64,000 nucleotides of DNA from Paractinoplanes toevensis (GCF_018332695.1 NZ_BOQN01000016.1:35286-99285), one strand, 5' to 3'; shown: positions 44,867-53,837, numbered from the stretch's first letter. Translations and numbers: made by a program. The notes: generated from the letters alone by a model not told the origin.

Positions 44867-45394
44867 TCAGGGTGACGCGTAAGCGGCGGCGACGTCCTCC
44901 GGCCGGTAGCCCAGGCGGAGTTTCTCGGCCATCTCGTCGCGGGTGCGCAGGGCCGCGCGCCAGCCGACCACCTCGGCCGTCACCTTCTGCGGGCCGGTCG
45001 CCTCCACGATCCAGGGGCGGCGGAACAGCACCCGGCCCACCACGCCGGCGATCACCAGCAGGACGACCACGATGATGTCGAGGACCAGGAGCAGCAGCGG
45101 CAGCAGCAGCCACCAGAAGAGGAAGCCGAAGACGATCAGCCCGATGATGATGGCGATGCCGACCACCAGGTCGTCGGCGAGATCGGACATGAACCCGCCC
45201 CCGCCGGAGTGATGCCCGCCGCTCGGCAGGTCGAGGCCCGGGTCCGGGAAGTCGCCGCCGCCGTCCCGGTCCTTGCGCTTGCGGCGCCAGCCACCGAAGC
45301 GGCGGGCGAGCGCGCGCCACCGCGGTTCCCAGACGACCCGGACCCGCCAGGCGACACCATCCGAGGCCTGCACAGTCACGGTACGCACAGCCAC
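44867..45394 (-). CDS. Small membrane protein with N-terminal cytoplasmic domain
   Basis: A 175-residue protein. A beta-like N-terminal region (TVTVQASDGVAWRVRVVWEP), a Lys/Arg/Gly linker, and two adjacent very hydrophobic helices (about residues 76-120, LLLPLLLLVLDIIVVVLLVI) are followed by a soluble tail with WIVEAT...VGWRAALRTRDEM. No known family is recognised. It converges on leuA. Confidence 0.75.
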   Translation of the reverse strand: MAVRTVTVQASDGVAWRVRVVWEPRWRALARRFGGWRRKRKDRDGGGDFPDPGLDLPSGGHHSGGGGFMSDLADDLVVGIAIIIGLIVFGFLFWWLLLPLLLLVLDIIVVVLLVIAGVVGRVLFRRPWIVEATGPQKVTAEVVGWRAALRTRDEMAEKLRLGYRPEDVAAAYASP

Positions 45395-45576
45395 AGTCTA
45401 GAGATCTTTTCGGGTAGGGGTCTCGCCAATGTCCGCAAAGGACGAAACCCCGGCCTCAGCTGCGGTGCGCCTTCGGTCAAACCTTTTCCGTACGGGCCGG
45501 CTCAGTCCCGTGGCACACGGTCCCGGCAGGTGCACCTCACCCTCCGCGCGCCCGCTGCGGGCGGGCCCGACCCAAG

Positions 45577-45604
45577 CCCCCAACCCCAACCCCAACCCCA
45601 ACCC
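45577..45604 (-). repeat. Telomere-like (GGGGTT)n tract, G-quadruplex motif
   Basis: On the minus strand four runs of four or more G and one run of three are separated by exactly TT. This is an ideal intramolecular quadruplex pattern. It is intergenic, between two genes of unknown function. Confidence 0.8.
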
Positions 45605-45734
45605 GAACAGGCTCACCTTGTGGACTTGCCGTGCGGACAGAGCGGACAGATCGGCAAGTCCTCAAGATCCGCAATGGCGCCGGGCTGGGTGGGCACGCGA
45701 GTGGTTGTGTGGCTTCACCCCCCGCGCGTTTCCC

Positions 45735-45849
45735 GGCCAGATCTTGAAAGAGTGCAGCACTCAGCGGGGGTGCCAACTCGACAAGTTCGCGGCGCTTCGT
45801 CCGGTCGGTGCCGGATATAAACGCCATATCGGGGTGCCGAGGCCGGAAG
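45735..45849 (+). repeat. Diverged intergenic element, copy A
   Basis: It shares the ordered blocks GGCCAGATCTTG, AACTCGACA, GATATA and a CG-CAT-CC ending with copy B at 53483-53594, with equal (30 nt) or nearly equal (28/26 nt) spacing. See the corresponding finding. Confidence 0.45.
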
Positions 45850-46078
45850 GCGGGAGCATCGCCCGCAGCGCGGGAGTCTAGGCCCGCGATCTGGGATCCC
45901 CCTGGCGCCGGCCCCGGCCCGGGCGCCGGCGCCGGCGCCGCGACCTTCAGCCGAAAGCTCCCTGGAAATGTCGCGCCAGTTCGGTGGCGCCGGTGCGGCG
46001 GGTCACCGCACCGGTTGGTTGCCGTGCGTGTTTCTCCGGTTTGCACTAGAGCCGGCGATCCGGGGTAAGGATCTTGGG

Positions 46079-46288
46079 GTGGATGCGGAGAAGAGCCCGG
46101 CCGACAGCGGCGCCCAGCGTAAGACCGTCGACGTGCCGCCGGCGACGACCGAGCAGCCGTCGGGCCGGTTGCCGCGCGACGGTGCCGACCCGACGCTGAC
46201 CGACGAGGAGCAGCGCGCCCGGATCGGCTCGGCCGGTGGCGGCTCCTACGGCCCGGGCGCGCCCGGTCACGATTCGTCGTCGGATTGA
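46079..46288 (+). CDS. Small acidic hypothetical protein
   Basis: A 69-residue frame from GTG 46079, with AAGGA about 11 bp upstream. The product is hydrophilic, Ser/Gly/Pro-rich and acidic, without Cys or hydrophobic segments, and probably disordered (DPTLTDEEQRARIGSAGGGS). Coding is plausible but short and low in complexity. Confidence 0.45.
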   Translation: MDAEKSPADSGAQRKTVDVPPATTEQPSGRLPRDGADPTLTDEEQRARIGSAGGGSYGPGAPGHDSSSD

Positions 46289-46404
46289 CCCGCCGGGGGT
46301 GAGTGGCCGCCCGGCCGGATGGCCGGGACGGCCCGGTTTGCTACGGCCCGGCCGCCTCGGCGGGACGGGGTGGATTCGGCGGGGGCGGTGCCGCCCGTAC
46401 CTTT

Positions 46405-49194
46405 CTAGGGCTTGGGTTTTTGGGCCTCGGCCAGCAGTTGCACCAGGTGGACGCCGGCCGTGTCGGCCAGGTCGGCGGCCTGGGTGCGGCAGGAGAAACC
46501 GTCGGCCAGCAGGATGTCGCCCGGTTCGGCCTGGTCCAGGGCGGGGAGCAGCTGCTGCTCGGCGACCTTGACCGACACCTCGTAGTGGCCCTGTTCGACG
46601 CCGAAGTTGCCGGCCAGGCCGCAGCAACCGCCCAGGCGTTTGACCGTGGCGCCGGCCGATTTCAGCAGCTTGGCGTCGGCCTCCCAGCCCATCACCGCGT
46701 GGTGGTGGCAGTGCGGCTGGGCGATCACCCGCACGCCTTCCAGGGACGGCGGCGCGTAGCCGGGGGTGCGGGCCAGCAGCTCGGCCACCGTGACGGTCGC
46801 GGCGCTCACCTTGTGGGCCTTCTCGTTGTCCAGCAACTCGTTGATGTCGCTGCGGAGGACGCCGGTGCAGGACGGCTCCAGTCCGACCACCGGCATGCCC
46901 CGGTCGACGGCGTCGGCGAGCTGGTCGGCCGTTTTGCCGAGGATGCGGCGGGCGGCGTCCAGCTGGCCGGTGGAGATCCAGGTGAGGCCGCAGCACGCCT
47001 CCTTCGTGGTGATCGACGGGGCGTAGCCGGCGGCGGTCAGCACCTCGACCGCGGCCTTGCCGACCTCGGGCGAGAAGTGATCGGTGAAGCTGTCGATGAA
47101 CAGCAGGACCGGGGTGCCGGTCGTCGGTTTCTCCCGGGCGGCGAACCACTGCCGGAACGTCTGCGGGGCGAACGCGGGGATGGATCGGCGGGAGTCGACG
47201 CCGGCCAGGCGCAGGGCCAGGCCGCGGATGCCGGGCAGCGTCGTCATCCGGTTGGCCAGGCGGGGCATGCGGGCGGCCAGCCGGGACCAGCGGGGCAGCC
47301 AGCCCAGCGAATAGTGCGAGCGCGGGCGCAGGCGGCGCTGGTAGCTCTGGTGCAGGACCTCCGACTTGTAGGCGGCCATGTCGATGCCGGTCGGGCAGTC
47401 CGATGCGCAACCCTTGCAGGACAGACACAGGTCGAGCGCCTCGTGGACCGCGGGGCTGCGCCAGGAGGGGGCCAGGTCTCCATCGAGCATTTCCTGCAGC
47501 ACTCGGGCGCGACCTCGGGTCGAGTCCTTCTCCTCGCGGGTCGCCAGGTAGGACGGGCACATCACGCCGCCGAGGACGGTGGTGTCGGCGCGGCATTTGC
47601 CGACGCCGGTGCAGCGGTGCACGGCCTGGTCGAAGTCGCCGTGATCTTGGTGGTAGGCCAGGGCGAGTTTCGTGCGGACCGGCCGGGCCTGCGCCACCCG
47701 GATGTTCGCGTCGACCGGATCGGGGTCGACGAGGTTGCCCGGGTTGAGCAGATTGTTCGGGTCGAAGATGTGCTTGATCTGGCCGAACAGGGTCATCGCG
47801 GCCGGCGAGTACATCCGGGCCAGCAGTTCGCTGCGGGCCCGGCCGTCGCCGTGCTCGCCGGAGAGCGAACCGCCGTAGCTGACCACCAGGTCGGCGGCGT
47901 CCTCCAGGAAGGCCCGGAACTTCGCCGGCCCGCCGGGCGAGGACAACGGAAAATCGAGGCGTACGTGGACACAGCCGTCGCCGAGATGCCCGTACGGCAT
48001 GTTGCTGAGCCCGTGCTGATCGCAGAGTGCGTCGAAGTCCCGCAGGTAGGCGCCGATCTTCGCGGGCGGCACCGCCGAGTCCTCCCACCCGGCGTGCGCG
48101 GGCCGGCCGGAGGGCGCGCGACCGGCCAGGCCGGCGCCGTCCTCCCGGATGCGCCACAGCGGCGCGGCCGCCACCGGGTCCTCGACGACCAGCGAGTCGA
48201 CCGCCTCGGCCGCCTTGACCAGTCCGGCCACCCGGTCGCGCACCTCGCCGAGGTCGTCGCCGGCGATCTCCACCATGAGCCAGGCCGAGCCGCCGGGCAG
48301 CGGCGGAACGGCACCGGGGCCGCGCCGGGAGCGCACCACGTCGCAGATGCGCGAGTCGATGCCCTCGCAGGCGGTCGGCCGGAACTCGAGGATCGCCGGG
48401 ATGATGTCGCCGGCGGTGCCGAAGTCGGGGTAGCCGAGGACGACGAGCACCCGGTGCAGAGGGTCGGCGACCAGCTTGACGGTGGCTTCGGTGACCACCG
48501 CGAGGGTGCCTTCGCTGCCGACCAGGAACTCGGTGAGGTTGAAGCCGCGCTCGGGCAGCAGGTGCTCGACGGCGTAACCGGAGACCTGCCGGCCGAAGGT
48601 GCCGAACTCGGTGCGGGCCACGGCCAGGTTGGCCTCGATCAGCGTCTGCAACGCGGCCGGCTGGGGTGCGTCGTCGAACAGCGACCGGCCGTCGATCGTC
48701 AGCGCGCGCAGGGCGACCACGTTGTCCGAGGTGCGGCCGTAGCCGAGGGTGCGGGCTCCACAGGAGTTGTTGCCGATCATGCCGCCGATGGTGCAGCGGG
48801 TGTGCGTGGACGGGTCGGGGCCGAACCGCAGGCCGTGCGGTTTCGCGGCGGCCTGCAGCACCGACTGCACGGTGCCGGCCTGCACCGTGGCGGTGCGGGC
48901 GGCGGCGTCCACGTCGAGGATCCGGTTCAGGTGCCGGCTGAAGTCGAGAACCACGCCGGGGCCGATGGCGTTGCCCGCCACCGAGGTGCCGGCGCCCCGG
49001 GCGGTGATCGGAACGCCCAGGTCACGGCACACGTTCAGGACGGTGAGAACCTCGTCCTCGGCGCGTGGGCGGACCACCGCCTGCGGGACCACGCGGTAGA
49101 GAGAGGCGTCGGACGCGTACATCGCGCGGTTCGTCGCGTCATCGAACACTTCGGCTACCCCGGCCCGGCGTAGCCGATCTCCCACGTCACTCAT
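46405..49194 (-). CDS. FAD-linked oxidase / Fe-S fusion (D-lactate or glycolate dehydrogenase-like)
   Basis: A 929-residue fusion. The N-terminal FAD_binding_4 domain shows the pyrophosphate loop ITARGAGTSVAGNAIGPGVV and IGGMIGNNSCGARTLGYGRT. FAD-oxidase_C comes next (to about 540). Then a 4Fe-4S ferredoxin-like domain has two Cys clusters, CTGVGKCR...MCPSY and CLSCKGCASDCPTG, and a C-terminal CCG domain has CCGLTW and GGCCGLAGNFG. It resembles Dld2/GlcD-GlcF-type fusions oxidising a 2-hydroxy acid and passing electrons to quinone. It lies 34 bp downstream of deoC on the same strand, so co-transcription is possible. Confidence 0.9.
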   Translation of the reverse strand: MSDVGDRLRRAGVAEVFDDATNRAMYASDASLYRVVPQAVVRPRAEDEVLTVLNVCRDLGVPITARGAGTSVAGNAIGPGVVLDFSRHLNRILDVDAAARTATVQAGTVQSVLQAAAKPHGLRFGPDPSTHTRCTIGGMIGNNSCGARTLGYGRTSDNVVALRALTIDGRSLFDDAPQPAALQTLIEANLAVARTEFGTFGRQVSGYAVEHLLPERGFNLTEFLVGSEGTLAVVTEATVKLVADPLHRVLVVLGYPDFGTAGDIIPAILEFRPTACEGIDSRICDVVRSRRGPGAVPPLPGGSAWLMVEIAGDDLGEVRDRVAGLVKAAEAVDSLVVEDPVAAAPLWRIREDGAGLAGRAPSGRPAHAGWEDSAVPPAKIGAYLRDFDALCDQHGLSNMPYGHLGDGCVHVRLDFPLSSPGGPAKFRAFLEDAADLVVSYGGSLSGEHGDGRARSELLARMYSPAAMTLFGQIKHIFDPNNLLNPGNLVDPDPVDANIRVAQARPVRTKLALAYHQDHGDFDQAVHRCTGVGKCRADTTVLGGVMCPSYLATREEKDSTRGRARVLQEMLDGDLAPSWRSPAVHEALDLCLSCKGCASDCPTGIDMAAYKSEVLHQSYQRRLRPRSHYSLGWLPRWSRLAARMPRLANRMTTLPGIRGLALRLAGVDSRRSIPAFAPQTFRQWFAAREKPTTGTPVLLFIDSFTDHFSPEVGKAAVEVLTAAGYAPSITTKEACCGLTWISTGQLDAARRILGKTADQLADAVDRGMPVVGLEPSCTGVLRSDINELLDNEKAHKVSAATVTVAELLARTPGYAPPSLEGVRVIAQPHCHHHAVMGWEADAKLLKSAGATVKRLGGCCGLAGNFGVEQGHYEVSVKVAEQQLLPALDQAEPGDILLADGFSCRTQAADLADTAGVHLVQLLAEAQKPKP

Positions 49195-49228
49195 GGGCCG
49201 GATTTTTCCAGGTAGCGGCCGGGGCCGA

Positions 49229-49930
49229 CTAAGCGGCCTCCAGGTGGGCCAACTCGATCCGGGTCCGGCGGGCCAGATCCTCCAGGATCTCCTCGGTCGC
49301 CGACGAGCCGAACCGGGTGACGCCGACCGCCGCCATCGCCACCAGCTGGTCCAGCGAGCGCACCCCGCCGGACGCCTTGACCCGCACCTTGGCCGACACC
49401 GCCGACCGCATCAGGGCCAGGTCGTCGATGGTCGCGCCGGTCGGCGCGAAGCCGGTCGACGACTTCACGAACGCCGCGCCGGCCCGCTCGGCGGCCCAGC
49501 AGGCGGCGAGTTTCTGCTCGTTGGTGAGGTACGCGTTCTCCAGGATCACCTTGACCGGGGCGCCGGCCGCGGCGGCGATGACGGCGACGATCTCGCGCTC
49601 CACCGCGTCGATGTGCCCGGAGCGCAGCCACCCGACGTTGATCACCATGTCGATCTCGGTGGCACCCTGCGCGATGGCCAGCTCGGTCTCGGCCACCTTG
49701 ATCACGGTGTGGGTGTCACCGTGCGGGAAGCCGACCACCGTGCCGACCTCGACACTGCTGTTGCGCAACAACTGCACCGCGAGCGACACGTCGCACGGCC
49801 GCACGCAGACCGCGGCCACCTCGTACTTCGCGGCGATCGCGCACCCGGCGCGGACATCCTCGGCCGTGAACTCCGGCCGGAGGATGGAGTGATCGATCAT
49901 CTTCGCGATCTGCGCCACGGTGAAGTCCAT
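49229..49930 (-). CDS. deoC: Deoxyribose-phosphate aldolase
   Basis: A 233-residue class I aldolase that splits 2-deoxyribose-5-phosphate into acetaldehyde and glyceraldehyde-3-phosphate. Motifs include IDHSILRPEFT, the proton-relay Asp region EIDMVINVGWL, VKVILENAYL, the Schiff-base Lys in FVKSSTGF, and the second Lys with phosphate-binding VKASGGVRSL and RFGSSAT. ATG 49930 is preferred; the frame extends upstream across the operators and cannot be coding there. It diverges from a HutC-type GntR gene with two consensus operators between. Confidence 0.96.
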   Translation of the reverse strand: MDFTVAQIAKMIDHSILRPEFTAEDVRAGCAIAAKYEVAAVCVRPCDVSLAVQLLRNSSVEVGTVVGFPHGDTHTVIKVAETELAIAQGATEIDMVINVGWLRSGHIDAVEREIVAVIAAAAGAPVKVILENAYLTNEQKLAACWAAERAGAAFVKSSTGFAPTGATIDDLALMRSAVSAKVRVKASGGVRSLDQLVAMAAVGVTRFGSSATEEILEDLARRTRIELAHLEAA

Positions 49931-49945
49931 GGAACCGCACGGTAG

Positions 49946-49973
49946 CTGTCTATACAGGCAACTGTCTAGACAG
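49946..49973. promoter_or_regulatory. Twin HutC-type operators between deoC and its regulator
   Basis: CTGTCTATACAG (49946-49957) and the perfect palindrome CTGTCTAGACAG (49962-49973) both fit the HutC consensus GT-N-TA-N-AC exactly. Their centres are 16 bp apart. They lie 16 bp upstream of the deoC start and 16 bp upstream of the regulator start. Confidence 0.85.
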
Positions 49974-49988
49974 GTTAGGGTGTGATCC

Positions 49989-50690
49989 ATGCCCGAGCCG
50001 CTCTACTTCCGCATCGAGCAGGCGCTGCGAGCCCGGATCGCCCGGTCCCGCCCGCACGACCCCCTGCCGTCCGAGCCCGAGCTGGCCCGCGAGCACGGCG
50101 TCAGCCGGATGACCGCCCGCGCCGCGGTCACCCAGCTCGTCAACGACGGCCTGGTCTACCGGGCGCCCGGCCGGGGCACGTTCGTGGCGGTGCCGACCGG
50201 CCCGCGCCGGGCCGACAACCTGGTCCGGCTCAGCGAGGAGATCCGCAAGCAGGGCCGCCGGCCGTCGTCGCGGGTGGTCCTCGCGCACCTGCGGCCGCCG
50301 ACCAAACAGGAGGCGACCCGCCTGCGCCTGCGGCGCGGCGACGTGGTGGCCATCCACCGGGTGCGACTGGCCGATTCCGAGCCGATCGCGTACGAGCGTG
50401 CGCTGTACCCGGGAAGCCTGTCCGCCCTGCTCAAGGTGGATCTGGCCGGTTCCGTGCACGAGGCGCTGGCCGCGCTCGGCCGGGTGCCGACCAAGGGCAC
50501 CGCAACCCTCACCGCGCAGCAGGCCACCGCCGAGGACGCCCGCGAGCTGCTGGTTCCGGAGGGCTCGGCGCTACTGGTCGAGCAGCGGCTGATCCTCGAC
50601 GACCGGGACGCGCCGCTGGAGCTGAGCGAGTCCCGCTACCCCGGCGACCGCTACCGCCTGGACGTAGCGTTCGGCGTCGAGCCGCTCTGA
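49989..50690 (+). CDS. HutC-subfamily GntR regulator (UTRA domain), likely deoC repressor
   Basis: A 233-residue protein. The winged helix is PLPSEPELAREHGVSRMTAR followed by AAVTQLVNDGLVYRAPGRGT, and the UTRA effector domain spans about 90-230 (VVAIHRVRLADSEPIAYERA, LVEQRLILDDRDAPLELSES). It starts 16 bp from the twin operators, so autoregulation and repression of deoC are likely. The effector may be a deoxyribose phosphate, by analogy with deo systems; this is inference. It replaces the DeoR/CytR-type control of other bacteria. Confidence 0.93.
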   Translation: MPEPLYFRIEQALRARIARSRPHDPLPSEPELAREHGVSRMTARAAVTQLVNDGLVYRAPGRGTFVAVPTGPRRADNLVRLSEEIRKQGRRPSSRVVLAHLRPPTKQEATRLRLRRGDVVAIHRVRLADSEPIAYERALYPGSLSALLKVDLAGSVHEALAALGRVPTKGTATLTAQQATAEDARELLVPEGSALLVEQRLILDDRDAPLELSESRYPGDRYRLDVAFGVEPL

Positions 50691-50754
50691 TCTCGCTCTG
50701 AGAATCTGTAAACAAGACTGTTACATCGACAACTGTCTCCACATAGAAGGATCT

Positions 50755-50768
50755 ACATCAATTGATGT
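50755..50768. promoter_or_regulatory. Perfect palindrome ACATCAATTGATGT before the M4 protease
   Basis: A 14-bp perfect AT-rich palindrome, striking in this GC-rich context, lies 28 bp before the protease TTG start. It may be an operator or overlap the promoter. A half-site AACTGTCT, as in the HutC operators, lies at 50731-50738. Confidence 0.5.
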
Positions 50769-50795
50769 CACTTCCTTAATCGTGGGAGGAAGCTG

Positions 50796-52979
50796 TTGAG
50801 AAACACAATCGCGCTGGCCGCCACCATCGCGCTGGCTGCCGGAGGGGTGACGGCGACCGCTGACCGCGCGTCCGCCGCCCCGAAGCCGAGTCCGATCGCC
50901 GAGGCCGGTACCGCGGCCGTCAAGGGATCGGCCAAGGACAACTACCAGGTCTACAGCCGCAACGGTGAGGCAGTCCGCTACACCCGCACGTACGACGGGC
51001 TCCGCGTTTATGGCGGCGACCTGATCGTCCGCCTTCGCCATGGCCGCGTCACCGGAACCTCGGTCGGCCTCAAAGCGCCGCTGTCGCTGTCGACCGAACC
51101 GTCGGTGACCGCGGCACGCGCTGCCGCGTCGTCCACGGCCGCCTTCTCCGGCACTGTCACCAGCACCGGCAAGCCGGAACTGTTCGTCGACGCGAGCACC
51201 GGCACCGGCAGACTGGCCTGGGAGACGGTGGTGAACGGCTGGCTCCCGGACGGACAGACCCCGTCCCGCCTGCACGTCATCACCGACGCCCGGACCGGCT
51301 CCTTCGTGGGCAAGTTCGACGAGATCGAAAGCGTGACCGGCACCGGCAACAGCCTCTACTCCGGACCGGTCGCGGTCGACACGACGGCCGGCGAGAGCAA
51401 CTTCAGCCTCACCGACCCGGTGCGCGGCGGCGGCTACACCTGCGACATGGGCAACCGCACCAGCGGAACCTGCGCGGTACTCACCGACGACGACAACACC
51501 TGGGGTACGGGCACCAACGCCGACCGTGCCTCCGCCGCCATCGACGCCCACTTCGGCGCGGCCACCACGTTCGACTACTTCACGAACGTGCACGGCCGCA
51601 ACGGCATCTTCGGCAACGGCACCGGCGTACCGTCGCGGGTCCACTACGGCAGCGCCTACGTCAACGCGTTCTGGGACGGCGCGCAGATGACCTACGGCGA
51701 CGGCACCGGCAACGCGAAGCCCCTGGTCGCGCTGGACGTGGCCGGCCACGAGATGTCGCACGGCGTCACCGAGAACGTGGTGCCGGGCGGCCTGACCTAC
51801 TCCGGTGAGTCCGGCGGCCTGAACGAGGCCACCAGCGACATCTTCGGCAGCATGGTCGAGTTCTACGCGAACAGCACCGCCGACGCGGGCGACTACGACA
51901 TCGGCGAGAAGATCGACATTCGGGGTACGGGCGCCCCGCTGCGCTACATGTACAACCCGACACTCGACGGCTCCTCGCACGGTTGCTGGTCCACCACCAC
52001 GAAGAACGTCGACGTGCACTACTCGTCCGGCGTGGCCAACCACTTCTTCTTCGACCTGGCCGAGGGTTCCGGCGTCACCGCCTACGGCACCTCGCCGCTG
52101 TGCGGCTCGGCCGCCCCGGTCACCGGGATCGGCCGCGACAAGGCCGCGGCGATCTGGTTCCGGGCCCTGGACAACTACTTCATCTCCAGTACGACGTACG
52201 CCCAGGCCCGCGCCTACACCCTGTCGGCGGCCACCGACCTGTACGGCTTCTGCGGCACCGAGTACAAGGCGGTGCAGGCGTCGTGGACCGCGGTGAACGT
52301 GGCCGGCGACGACTTCTGCTCGACCGGCAACGACTTCGCCCTCACCCTGGACGCGTCGTCGGTCGCCCTGGACCCCGGCACGTCCAGCACGGTCACCCTG
52401 TCCACCACGGCGGTCAACGGCGACCCCGAGCAAATCACCTTCTCAGCCGGCGTCACACCCGCCGGCGTCACCGTCACCTTCGACCCGGAGACGGTCACCG
52501 CGGGCGAACCCACCACGGTCACGGTGACCGCGGCCGAGGGAACGTCCCGCTCCAGCGCACCGGTCACGATCACCGCGACCGCGGAGTCGATCACCCGAAC
52601 GGCGGCCCTGACGGTCAGCGTGAACAGCGCGGCCGCCTGCACCGGCACCAACGGCACCGACGTGGCGATCCCCGACAACACCACGGTGACCAGCACCCTG
52701 ACGATCGCCGACTGCACCGCCGCGGCCCCGTCGACGACCAGCTCGGTAGAGGTGCACATCGTGCACACCTACATCGGCGACCTGGTGGTCACCCTGATCG
52801 CCGAGGACGGCACGTCCTACGTCCTGCACAACCGGGCCGGCGGCAGCACCGACAACATCAACCAGACCTACACGGTCAACCTGTCCGCCGAGCCCCCGAA
52901 CGGCACCTGGACCCTGAGCGTCCGAGACGCGGCAAGCGCCGACACCGGCAAAATCGACAGCTGGACCCTTTCCCTCTAG
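50796..52979 (+). CDS. Secreted M4-family (thermolysin-like) metalloprotease with P-domain
   Basis: A 727-residue exported zinc protease. TTG 50796 follows a strong GGGAGGA site. In order: signal peptide (1-28), short FTP/PepSY-type propeptide (to about 200), M4 catalytic domain with the zinc motif VAGHEMSHGVT and GGLNEATSDIFG (third ligand Glu), and the proton-donor His region SSGVANHFFFDLAEG. A linker with one Ig-like stretch follows, then a C-terminal proprotein convertase P-domain (VEVHIVHTYIGDLVVTLIAE). It probably degrades extracellular protein. A strong terminator follows at once. Confidence 0.95.
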   Translation: MRNTIALAATIALAAGGVTATADRASAAPKPSPIAEAGTAAVKGSAKDNYQVYSRNGEAVRYTRTYDGLRVYGGDLIVRLRHGRVTGTSVGLKAPLSLSTEPSVTAARAAASSTAAFSGTVTSTGKPELFVDASTGTGRLAWETVVNGWLPDGQTPSRLHVITDARTGSFVGKFDEIESVTGTGNSLYSGPVAVDTTAGESNFSLTDPVRGGGYTCDMGNRTSGTCAVLTDDDNTWGTGTNADRASAAIDAHFGAATTFDYFTNVHGRNGIFGNGTGVPSRVHYGSAYVNAFWDGAQMTYGDGTGNAKPLVALDVAGHEMSHGVTENVVPGGLTYSGESGGLNEATSDIFGSMVEFYANSTADAGDYDIGEKIDIRGTGAPLRYMYNPTLDGSSHGCWSTTTKNVDVHYSSGVANHFFFDLAEGSGVTAYGTSPLCGSAAPVTGIGRDKAAAIWFRALDNYFISSTTYAQARAYTLSAATDLYGFCGTEYKAVQASWTAVNVAGDDFCSTGNDFALTLDASSVALDPGTSSTVTLSTTAVNGDPEQITFSAGVTPAGVTVTFDPETVTAGEPTTVTVTAAEGTSRSSAPVTITATAESITRTAALTVSVNSAAACTGTNGTDVAIPDNTTVTSTLTIADCTAAAPSTTSSVEVHIVHTYIGDLVVTLIAEDGTSYVLHNRAGGSTDNINQTYTVNLSAEPPNGTWTLSVRDAASADTGKIDSWTLSL

Positions 52980-52988
52980 CAACCGCAC

Positions 52989-53024
52989 GCTGTGGCCGCC
53001 CCTCCACCCAGGGGCGGCCACAGC
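52989..53024 (+). terminator. Strong perfect hairpin after the protease gene
   Basis: A 15-bp perfect stem (GCTGTGGCCGCCCCT and its complement) with loop CCACCC starts 10 bp after the stop codon. No T-tract follows, as is usual in such high-GC terminators. Confidence 0.85.
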
Positions 53025-53482
53025 CCACACCCCCGCCGCCGTCCCACACCCAGCCCACGCTCAGCCAAGCCCGGCCCCGCGCTCAGCCCACACCCGGCCG
53101 GCGCGCGGCCCTCACGGTCGGCCCCGCGCTCACGCCCGGCCCAAGGATGCGCAGGCCGGTGCGGGTTCGCTCGCGCTCAACCCACGCGCGACCAGTCCAG
53201 CCAGCCCTACGCTCACGCCCAGCCCTGCACTCAGCCCACGCCCGGCCCGCCCTGCGCTCACGCCCGACCCAAAGCCCGGTTCCGCACCGAGTCCATCCGA
53301 CCTCTGCGGCCCGCACTCAGCGCACGGCCCGGCCACCGAATCGGACTCACCGTAAGCTCACAGCTCCCCACGCCCGGCCATCGGCCCGCGCCCATTCCGC
53401 CCCGCCCGCAGCATGGGCGCACTCGCCGCTGACCGACTTATCCGAGATGTCACCCGGTCCGGCAGCCTCGAGACGGCGACAT
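53025..53482. repeat. Degenerate tandem repeat region
   Basis: Imperfect units related to CGCTCAGCCCACGCCCGGCC recur many times between about 53025 and 53300, then fade. They create artefactual open frames rich in Arg/Pro/Ala/His. No gene is accepted here. The remainder to 53837 holds a diverged intergenic element and a Gly/Ala-codon-like run next to the MFS gene stop. Confidence 0.6.
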
Positions 53483-53594
53483 GGCCAGATCTTGTGGGAT
53501 TTGCGCTCGGAGCGAGCGCTAACTCGACACTCTTGCGAAGATCCGAGCCAATCGCGGGCGATATATTCGGCATGCCGGATCCCGAAGCGGCCGC
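53483..53594 (+). repeat. Diverged intergenic element, copy B
   Basis: It matches copy A (45735-45849) in block order and spacing. It lies between the protease and MFS genes; the following 240 bp to 53837 hold nothing recognisable. Confidence 0.45.
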
Positions 53595-53837
53595 GGACCA
53601 CATGGCGGGAAGCGCTGCCCAATAGGTGGAAGGCGAACTCGCCGGCCGGGACTCCAGCGCGGCATGTGAGAGTCCGCCCCACTATGTAGGGCGTCGCGAG
53701 CGACCCACCCTGCCAGCGGGCGAGGCAGATGCAGCTGCGCGAAGCGCCTGCGGGTGGCGGCAGCGCAGCGCGAAGCGGTTGCGGGCGGCGGCCAGTGCAG
53801 CTCAGCGGGCGATGATCACGGGTGGCGGCAGCGCCGC

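Larger units (their letters stand above)
45395..46078. other. 684-bp intergenic region with repeats, no gene accepted
   Basis: It holds a (CCCCAA)n tract at 45577-45604, a diverged copy of an intergenic element at 45735-45849, and a GGCGCC-rich tract at about 45902-45942. Frames crossing it on either strand are composition artefacts (e.g. Gly-Leu repeats from the hexamer tract). Confidence 0.6.

Noticed and set aside
45398..45616. Minus-strand frame with a Gly-Leu repeat start
   Set aside because: The repeat is the direct translation of the GGGGTT tract; no ribosome-binding site, no homology, atypical codon use.
46303..49173. A 956-codon plus-strand frame over the FAD/Fe-S oxidase
   Set aside because: It mirrors the real minus-strand gene and has only shadow composition.
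53083..53432. Several Arg/Pro/Ala/His-rich frames on both strands
   Set aside because: They arise from a degenerate 20-bp tandem repeat, which leaves frames open on all strands; no protein features.
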